This document shows positions 23,833 to 28,831 of a stretch of 30,574 bases of DNA, one piece after another; the first letter of the stretch is position 1; every line of letters starts with the position of its first letter. This stretch comes from a virus, in the IMG/VR virus record IMGVR_UViG_3300043437_000592, positions 1-30,574 of that record; one strand, given 5' to 3'. The position numbers and the translations under genes were made by a program. The notes under the pieces are model-generated. The model saw only the letters and a list, made by a program, of their open reading frames with translations. It searched no databases and was not told where the DNA came from.

Positions 23833-24037
23833 TATTTCGCTGAGAGCGCGGTGCGCAGAGGTCGAGGAGAGTGTAGACATCGGTTTGAGTTATTTGTGCA
23901 AGGGTGTAGATGTATTTAATCTGGATGCCTTCGGGTCGAGCAAGCCACCGGTAGATTGTATAGCGAGAAATCTTGAGCCTGCGAGCGGCCAGTTCCTTTG
24001 TGCCGAAGTGTTCAAGAATGAATTCCTCAAGAGTCAT
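23759..24037 (-). CDS. XRE-like regulator (short HTH protein)
   Basis: The start is at ATG 24037; an in-frame ATG upstream would overlap the sigma gene and promoter and is rejected. The 92-residue product carries a helix-turn-helix near 10-55: EEFILEHFGTKELAARRLKI, then SRYTIYRWLARPEGIQIKY and a third helix ending TDVYTLLDL. This resembles phage Cro/CI-type DNA-binding domains without a protease or dimer domain. It is the first leftward gene from the divergent promoter region, so it may control both directions. The C-terminal 35 residues are basic and Asn/Ser-rich and are partly read over the start of the DnaA-like gene. Confidence 0.7.
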   Translation of the reverse strand: MTLEEFILEHFGTKELAARRLKISRYTIYRWLARPEGIQIKYIYTLAQITQTDVYTLLDLCAPRSQRNNDVNPRKVPLAHNGVDSLSTRRAS

Positions 24038-24085
24038 GTTCAAAAGTTTGGATGTATTGTAAACGATACAACTCTTGCTGTACCC

Positions 24086-24101
24086 TAACTTCGCAAATAT
24101 A
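24086..24101. promoter_or_regulatory. Back-to-back divergent -7 promoter boxes
   Basis: TAACTTCG (24086-24093, plus strand, one mismatch from TAnnTTTG) directly abuts TATATTTG on the minus strand (24101-24094, exact match). The rightward box lies 18 bases before the GTG of the sigma-like gene; the leftward box is about 57 bases before the regulator ATG. A leftward TTG partner is present about 16 bases upstream of its box (short spacing); no rightward partner is obvious. Confidence 0.6.
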
Positions 24102-24111
24102 TGACACAAAA

Positions 24112-24660
24112 GTGCAACAAGGTGACGAACTGGATCTTGAAGTAGCGAAAAGATACGCACACTGGCGCAAGTTGGCAATAGGCCTCGAGCGTGATGTGGT
24201 GCGTGGTGAGGACTTGCTGAGCGAGACGCTGCTCAAGATCTTCGACCGTCACCGGGAGGCTGCGCTGGATGTGGCAAGGAGGGGTAAGCTGGACGAGTAC
24301 GTCCGTCGCTCGATGTATCTCATGAAGATAGGCAAGTACACGAAGTATGCGATAAAGTACAAGCGCTTCGCTTTGATGTGGTCCTGCGAGGTGAGTGCGG
24401 ACAATATAGAGCCAGAGGTACCTTTTATGGGCGCAAGGCTGGACAATGAGTATGTCGACGCATACATTAGTATGATGCCCGAACTGGATGCCACCGTCCT
24501 AAGGTTATATGCGATGCCCGACTTTAAATACGATGTGGTTGCAGCGGAGACAGGTATACCAAAAGTAGTGTTATACAAACTGGTCGAGAAGGCCATCAAA
24601 AAGATACGAGACAATGTTCAAGCTAAACGTCCCAGCACGGGTGAAGGCGCAGAGGATTAA
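24112..24660 (+). CDS. Sigma-factor-like (ECF-type) protein
   Basis: The frame is open from an earlier ATG at 24052, but that part lies over the promoter. The GTG at 24112 gives 182 residues. A region-2-like helix set (ERDVVRGEDLLSETLLKIF, about 26-44) is followed by a basic linker (YTKYAIKYKRFALMW) and a region-4-like helix-turn-helix (MPELDATVLRLYAMPDF, then YDVVAAETGIPKVVLYKLV, about 122-158). This is the architecture of small sigma70-family factors, often encoded by Bacteroidota phages. It could direct host RNA polymerase to phage promoters. The region-4 loop is short and the -10-reading residues are not obvious, so an anti-sigma or sigma-derived regulator cannot be excluded. Confidence 0.65.
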   Translation: MQQGDELDLEVAKRYAHWRKLAIGLERDVVRGEDLLSETLLKIFDRHREAALDVARRGKLDEYVRRSMYLMKIGKYTKYAIKYKRFALMWSCEVSADNIEPEVPFMGARLDNEYVDAYISMMPELDATVLRLYAMPDFKYDVVAAETGIPKVVLYKLVEKAIKKIRDNVQAKRPSTGEGAED

Positions 24661-25108
24661 CACCTGCAGCCAGTGTAAGTTCTTTAAGGAGGAGACCATG
24701 AGTTGCGGCACGGTGATGTCGCTCAAAGGTTTAGTCACAGGTACTCACGGCGGCCTTGTGGATCCGTCCGAAGTCGCAGAGGATAACGTCAACAACGTGA
24801 AGTATTACAAGAAGAAGGTCCGCTTGTGTGGCTGCTACGTCATGGAGAAAACAAAGTATGCATTCGAGTCTTGTCCTATTGGCAAGTGGGGTAAGTATCG
24901 ATTGACAGACGAGGAGACACAATTGTTGACGGAGTTTGTGCAGTCGCTACCAAAGACCGGTAAGCTCTCAAACGAACAGGTCAACGCGGTTATGCAGTGG
25001 TTCGAGAAGATGACTGGCCACCCAGTGAAACGCTGCGACAACTGCATTCGCCACATAATCAAAGAACTACAACTACAAACAGCACACGCAGAATGGGTAC
25101 AGATATGA
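24614..25108 (+). CDS. Cys-rich, zinc-ribbon-like protein
   Basis: The product has 164 residues and begins 47 bases inside the sigma-like gene. An N-terminal CSQCKFFKEETMSCG (about 18-32) and a second cluster LCGCYVMEKTKYAFESCPIG (about 72-91) look like two halves of a zinc site; a CDNCIRHI pair lies near 141-148. This arrangement recurs near sigma-like genes in Bacteroidota phages as I recall, without known function. The middle third is helical. It overlaps the next gene by ATGA. It may bind nucleic acid or the transcription machinery; this is inferred from the metal-binding residues and neighbours. Confidence 0.6.
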   Translation: MFKLNVPARVKAQRINTCSQCKFFKEETMSCGTVMSLKGLVTGTHGGLVDPSEVAEDNVNNVKYYKKKVRLCGCYVMEKTKYAFESCPIGKWGKYRLTDEETQLLTEFVQSLPKTGKLSNEQVNAVMQWFEKMTGHPVKRCDNCIRHIIKELQLQTAHAEWVQI

Positions 25109-25389
25109 ACGGCCACCATTGCTACGTGGAGAACAACGTCCTGTATGCAAGAGCCATTATAACGGTGGAACATAACAGCGATTACGACGAGCTAACAGAG
25201 AACGTACTTAGAGAACTAAACTTACCCACCAGTCGCAAGAAGCGCGTCGACATTCGAGTGCCGCTGTCCTCGATTGAGTGCTGGTACGAAGAGATACCCG
25301 GACAGACACTGCTTGGTTTAATTTCAGGCCTTGCCTACCGTCTTGACGTGGACATCCGATATATCGATGCAATTGTAATTTATCCTTAG
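25105..25389 (+). CDS. Hypothetical protein (94 aa)
   Basis: The longest open frame extends back to 24997, but the ATG at 25105 overlaps the preceding stop as ATGA and gives 94 residues; ATG 25093 is possible. The product has strands at the start (MNGHHCYVENNVLYARAII) and a helix-strand end (LGLISGLAYRLDVDIRYID), with a Lys/Arg-rich loop (LPTSRKKRVDIRV). No family is recognised. Position between the Cys-rich protein and the methyltransferase suggests an accessory to DNA modification or transcription. Confidence 0.6.
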   Translation: MNGHHCYVENNVLYARAIITVEHNSDYDELTENVLRELNLPTSRKKRVDIRVPLSSIECWYEEIPGQTLLGLISGLAYRLDVDIRYIDAIVIYP

Positions 25390-25391
25390 CC

Positions 25392-25535
25392 ATGCCTATA
25401 CCAAAACCCAAACCCAACGAGCAGCGCGACGAGTATATCGGACGCTGTATGTCTGACCCTAAAATGATGACAGAGTACACAGACTCAAAACAGCGCTACG
25501 CCATTTGCATCAACACATACCAAGAACAAAAATGA
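25392..25535 (+). CDS. Small Pro/Gln/Met-rich protein (47 aa)
   Basis: This ORF encodes 47 residues. It starts 2 bases after the preceding stop and overlaps the methyltransferase start by ATGA. Pro/Lys repeats at the start (PIPKPKPNEQRDEYIG) lead to a short Cys/Met helix and RYAICINTYQEQ, a segment I associate with tiny proteins placed before protease or portal genes in phages. Function unknown. Its exact fit between two genes supports its reality. Confidence 0.65.
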   Translation: MPIPKPKPNEQRDEYIGRCMSDPKMMTEYTDSKQRYAICINTYQEQK

Positions 25536-26710
25536 ACAGCACTCTGACCCCTCTGGCCCAGATCAAGGCAAACCCAAACAACCCGAGAACCATCAAGGAC
25601 GTCAAGTTCAAGAAGCTCGTCGAATCCATCCGGACCTTTCCAAAGATGCTGGAACTGCGTCCCATAGTCGTCAACGATGACATGGTTGTCCTCGGAGGCA
25701 ACATGCGCCTGAAGGCATGCAAGGAGGCAGGCATCAAAGAGGTACCGGTTATCAAGGCCAGCGACCTTACCGAAGATGAACAGCGCCAGTTCATTATAAA
25801 GGACAACGTCGGCTTCGGCGACTGGGACTGGGACATGCTCGCAAACGAATGGGACGTCGCCGAGCTTGACGAATGGGGCATGGAGCTTCCCAAGGACATG
25901 TTCGGCACGGATAACGAGGTGGTCGAAGATGAGGTTCCCGAGATACCCGAGGAGCCAGTCACCAAGCCCGGTGACCTTTGGATCCTTGGAAACCATCGTC
26001 TGCTGTGCGGTGATTCCACAAACACCCAGCACGTCGATCGCTTGATGAATAAAGAGCAGGCGGACCTGATCTTCACGGACCCACCTTGGAACGTGAACTA
26101 TGGCGCCGTCGAAAAGAACAACGCACAAGGATACAAGCCTCGAACCATTCTCAATGACCACATGGACGACGACGAGTGGGACGAGTTCGTCGCAGGGTTT
26201 TGTGCCAGCTTCTTTATTGCATCCAAGCCCGGTGCACCCATCTACGTGGTGATGTCAGCACAAGAGTGGCCATCGCTCCAGTTCAATCTTCTCAAATCCG
26301 GATTCCACTGGTCCTCGACGATTATTTGGAAGAAGGACCGCCTCGTGATGTCGCGCAAGGATTACCACACTCAGTATGAACCTATTTGGTATGGGTGGAA
26401 CGACAAGGCGCCTCGCTTAGTTCAAGTCGAAGATCGCAAGCAGTCCGACGTATGGGAGGTGGCACGTCCGAGCGTATCGGAGCTACACCCAACCACGAAG
26501 CCAGTCGAACTGGTCGCCAGAGCCTTGAACAACTCCTCCAAGGCAGGCGGCCTCGTCCTTGACCTGTTCGGCGGTTCCGGGTCCACCATGATTGCCTGCG
26601 AGCAAACGGGGCGCAGGAACTGCAGCATGGAGTTGGATCCTAAGTACTGCGACGTCATCGTCAAGCGTTGGGAGAACCTCACGGGCCAGAAAGCCATCCT
26701 TGAAAAATAG
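25532..26710 (+). CDS. ParB-domain/DNA adenine-or-cytosine methyltransferase fusion
   Basis: The start is the ATG overlapping the previous stop (ATGA), giving 392 residues. The N-terminal 90 residues form a ParB-type nuclease/CTPase-like domain (LAQIKANPNNPRT at 8-20; PIVVNDDMVVLGGNMRLKA at about 44-62). A linker rich in Asp/Glu (about 123-145) leads to a beta-class N4/N6 methyltransferase: DPPW (183-186) as catalytic motif IV, then the cofactor motif DLFGGSGST (344-352) and NCSMELDPKYCD. Motif order IV before I marks the beta class. No restriction enzyme gene adjoins it, so it most likely protects phage DNA or alters gene expression. The ParB-like part may locate the enzyme on DNA. The substrate base and site are unknown. 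Confidence 0.9.
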   Translation: MNSTLTPLAQIKANPNNPRTIKDVKFKKLVESIRTFPKMLELRPIVVNDDMVVLGGNMRLKACKEAGIKEVPVIKASDLTEDEQRQFIIKDNVGFGDWDWDMLANEWDVAELDEWGMELPKDMFGTDNEVVEDEVPEIPEEPVTKPGDLWILGNHRLLCGDSTNTQHVDRLMNKEQADLIFTDPPWNVNYGAVEKNNAQGYKPRTILNDHMDDDEWDEFVAGFCASFFIASKPGAPIYVVMSAQEWPSLQFNLLKSGFHWSSTIIWKKDRLVMSRKDYHTQYEPIWYGWNDKAPRLVQVEDRKQSDVWEVARPSVSELHPTTKPVELVARALNNSSKAGGLVLDLFGGSGSTMIACEQTGRRNCSMELDPKYCDVIVKRWENLTGQKAILEK

Positions 26711-26722
26711 ATGAGAATTCAC

Positions 26723-26753
26723 TTGCGGGGGTGGTAAAAACGTGTCATATTTG
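26723..26753 (+). promoter_or_regulatory. Promoter for the AT-rich pair before terS
   Basis: TTG (26723-26725), a 20-base spacer and CATATTTG (26746-26753), one mismatch from TAnnTTTG, lie 23 bases before the ATG at 26777. The gap after the methyltransferase is otherwise free of genes. Confidence 0.6.
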
Positions 26754-26776
26754 GTCTATTATATAAAGCACACGGA

Positions 26777-27406
26777 ATGAAAACAAATCAGGAAATTGTT
26801 CAGCTGCTGACATCTGAATTTAATGTAAATAAAGTTTGGGACTTTATAGAGTCTAAACCTTTTTACAATAAGTCTTACATGCCCATGTTTTCAACTGCTG
26901 AAGAAATCTGGAAAGAGTGGAGTGCGCAGGATAAAAGTCTGTATGCCAAGTTTAAATGGAAAGACAAGTATGGTGGCAAGTTACACCCTCGTGAAAAAGA
27001 TGTGATACAAAAGAGACGTAAAATGAACACGTTATCAAAAGTCAAAAACCCCATGAAAACGAACAAAGAGATTGTTGCGCTGCTCAGCGATGAAGTTAAC
27101 CTTGCTGCCAAGTACGGCAAGGATTACACTATTGCTGTGGGAAGCGATTATGCAAGGCTCACAATTAACGTGTCTGATTGGGCTGCTTGGATTACTGATG
27201 CTAATGACGACAGGATTTTTAAGCTAATGGAATCAGGCAAAGAAAGAGCAAGAGTCACATGGAGGTCTGGAAGCATAGCAGATTTAGCAAAATTGCTGTA
27301 CAGCCAAAATGACAAAGCCAGTGGTGAGCAACAAGGATTAAAGGTGCAGGACTACATCAAAATAATCGAGGAGTATCAAAAAGACAAAAAACAAGCGCAA
27401 AAATAA
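26777..27406 (+). CDS. Hypothetical protein with duplicated MKTNxEIVxLL motif (209 aa)
   Basis: A 209-residue AT-rich gene. The N-terminal MKTNQEIVQLLTSEF recurs as MKTNKEIVALLSDEV starting at an internal ATG (27053, residue 93), and the two DNA copies are similar too. The first 90 residues look helical and basic (Lys/Trp/Tyr-rich, KFKWKDKYGGKLHPREKD); the second part is mixed alpha/beta. This looks like two adjacent genes joined in frame, or one gene with a functional internal start that would yield a 117-residue second product. The next gene starts with a related MKTTREVITEL. No known family is recognised. Confidence 0.55.
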   Translation: MKTNQEIVQLLTSEFNVNKVWDFIESKPFYNKSYMPMFSTAEEIWKEWSAQDKSLYAKFKWKDKYGGKLHPREKDVIQKRRKMNTLSKVKNPMKTNKEIVALLSDEVNLAAKYGKDYTIAVGSDYARLTINVSDWAAWITDANDDRIFKLMESGKERARVTWRSGSIADLAKLLYSQNDKASGEQQGLKVQDYIKIIEEYQKDKKQAQK

Positions 27407-27410
27407 AACC

Positions 27411-27692
27411 ATGAAAACAACACGCGAAGTCATAACCGAACTTTCCAAGAAGGTTCAAGAGATACAACTCAAGGTCGTAGAGCTTCCAAAAAAGGTGAAA
27501 ACCTTAGAAGGTGAGATTGCTAGAGCGATTGAATACAATGAAAGTTTCGTTATTGTCGATACGAAATTAGGAAAAGTGCGTTATCATCCCACGAAAGTAT
27601 TCGACCCCAAGGATGGACGTTCTATTGCCACAATTCAAAAAGAGAGAAAGGACGCGGGTCTACCATACGAAGGCAAGCCCGGATTAAAATAG
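27411..27692 (+). CDS. Hypothetical coiled-coil-start protein (93 aa)
   Basis: A 93-residue gene 4 bases after its predecessor. The N-terminal 40 residues are a helical coiled coil (TREVITELSKKVQEIQLKV), and the rest a small beta region (FVIVDTKLGKVRYHPTKVF). Its MKTxxEVIxxL beginning resembles the repeat in the upstream gene, so they may derive from one ancestral element. It overlaps the terS-like gene by one base. No family is recognised. Confidence 0.6.
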   Translation: MKTTREVITELSKKVQEIQLKVVELPKKVKTLEGEIARAIEYNESFVIVDTKLGKVRYHPTKVFDPKDGRSIATIQKERKDAGLPYEGKPGLK

Positions 27693-28033
27693 TGAACAAG
27701 GTCGACATACCGACATACAAGAAAACGATGCTCGAGAACCTCGAAAAGGCTCTCGGCGTCGTTACTGTCGCTGCACACAATACTGGCATCCATAGGGACA
27801 CCCACTACAACTGGATGCAAACCGATGAGGAGTACAAGGCCAAGGTCTCTTTGCTCAAGGAGGTCACAATCGACTTCGCCGAGGCTCAGTTGCACAAACT
27901 GATCAAGGAAGGCAACGTCGCCGCCACAATCTTCTTCCTAAAGACTCAAGGCAAGCAGCGCGGCTATATCGAGCGCCAAGAAGTCACCGGGGCCGACGGG
28001 GCACCCATCATTGAGATAATAGGAAACATCTAA
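27692..28033 (+). CDS. Terminase small subunit-like protein
   Basis: The product has 113 residues, starting at GTG that shares its G with the preceding TAG. An N-terminal helix-turn-helix (LENLEKALGVVTVAAHNTGI, then HRDTHYNWMQTDEEYKAKV, about 14-52) and a helix that ends AATIFFLKTQGKQRGYI (about 77-93) match the phBC6A51-type small terminase subunits, which bind the packaging site and recruit TerL. The C-terminal tail is Gly/Ala/Ile-rich. It lies about 4.6 kb from terL and on the opposite strand, which is unusual. An unrelated HTH regulator is the alternative. Confidence 0.7.
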   Translation: MNKVDIPTYKKTMLENLEKALGVVTVAAHNTGIHRDTHYNWMQTDEEYKAKVSLLKEVTIDFAEAQLHKLIKEGNVAATIFFLKTQGKQRGYIERQEVTGADGAPIIEIIGNI

Positions 28034-28058
28034 CCCAAAAGAGTCAATTCTTTAGCAC

Positions 28059-28643
28059 ATGAAGTTACGCGTCCACATACCCGAGACGCTTGACGACGTG
28101 ACCCTTGGCACGTTCATCAAGTATCAAAACGCACGCACCGACTTGGAGCGCATCTGCGCATATACCGGGTTGAAGAAGAATCTGGTAGAGAACTGGACCT
28201 ACGACGCCGTGAACAAAGCACTGGAGTTGATAGGCCACAGCGTAAACAGCTGCACGCCAATTCACCTACCGAAGTTCCGGATTGATGGTAAGCTCTATGG
28301 ATTCGTGCCAGACATGGACCTGCTCACGATGAGGGAGCACGTTGACGCAGAGGCTTGGGCCAGCGAGATATGGAAGGCCGACGGCATGAACTGGACGCGC
28401 ATGCCCGAACTGATGGGGGTGCTCTTTCGTCCCATCACTGCGCAACTGGGTCAGTACTATGACATCGAGAAGTACAGCATGGAGTCAGCGAAGCGATACA
28501 ACGAAAGCCTAAAGCAAATGACTATGAGCCAAGTGCAAGGGGCACTGGTTTTTTTTTCGACTATCGCAAGAGAATCAATACTCGATACGCTGGAGGAGGA
28601 GCTGACGATGGAGCTGATGAGGATGCAAACGAAGTCGGAGTAA
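28059..28643 (+). CDS. Tail assembly chaperone, zero-frame product
   Basis: The product has 194 residues and is helical (LDDVTLGTFIKYQNARTDLE near the start; KRYNESLKQMTMSQVQGALVFF near 148-168). It precedes the fibre gene and lies on a run of nine T (28549-28557) just before its C-terminus. Many siphoviruses make two chaperone forms from one gene by -1 slippage (lambda gpG/gpGT). The zero-frame version ends 29 residues after the slippery run. Chaperones bind the tape measure during tail building. Here the tape measure lies elsewhere (2144-4645), perhaps near in a circular genome. Confidence 0.7.
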   Translation: MKLRVHIPETLDDVTLGTFIKYQNARTDLERICAYTGLKKNLVENWTYDAVNKALELIGHSVNSCTPIHLPKFRIDGKLYGFVPDMDLLTMREHVDAEAWASEIWKADGMNWTRMPELMGVLFRPITAQLGQYYDIEKYSMESAKRYNESLKQMTMSQVQGALVFFSTIARESILDTLEEELTMELMRMQTKSE

Positions 28644-28831
28644 CTCCCGAAGGTTTGGCCCGCTATGGCTGGCTGCATGTGCTTGAGATACTGAGTGGAA
28701 ACGATGTGACGAAGTTCGACCACGTACTTGACCGGAACATCTACGAGATATATACACACATGAGCTATCTGCGAGACTACAACGCAATGAAGCTCAGAGA
28801 ACTAAAACGCATACAACGAGCACATGTTTAA
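28548..28831 (+). CDS. Tail assembly chaperone, -1 frameshift extension (GT-like)
   Basis: After slipping back one base on the T run, the frame continues for about 91 codons to a stop at 28829-28831. The full fusion from 28059 would have 257 residues. It adds a Gly/Asp/Glu-rich hinge (RYAGGGADDGADEDANEV), then a helical domain (ARYGWLHVLEILSGNDVTKF, then DHVLDRNIYEIYTHMSYL) and ends with a basic helix. That sequence is clearly protein-like with no start codon of its own in a sensible place. This is the classic G/GT layout. The fibre gene ATG (28824) overlaps its end. Confidence 0.8.
28549..28557 (+). other. Slippery run for programmed -1 frameshift
   Basis: Nine consecutive T, read in the zero frame as GTT TTT TTT TCG, contain the heptamer T TTT TTT in the correct phase for tandem -1 slippage. 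A short inverted repeat (TATCG 28562-28566, CGATA 28583-28587) follows at 4 bases and might act as a weak stimulator. Confidence 0.75.

Noticed and set aside
24052-24111. Earlier ATG start for the sigma-like gene
   Set aside because: The segment covers the divergent promoter and encodes a Cys/Tyr-rich stretch unlike the family; GTG 24112 is preferred.
25496-26161. A 221-codon frame antisense to the ParB-methyltransferase
   Set aside because: The sense gene is certain from its motifs; the antisense frame mirrors its codon bias.
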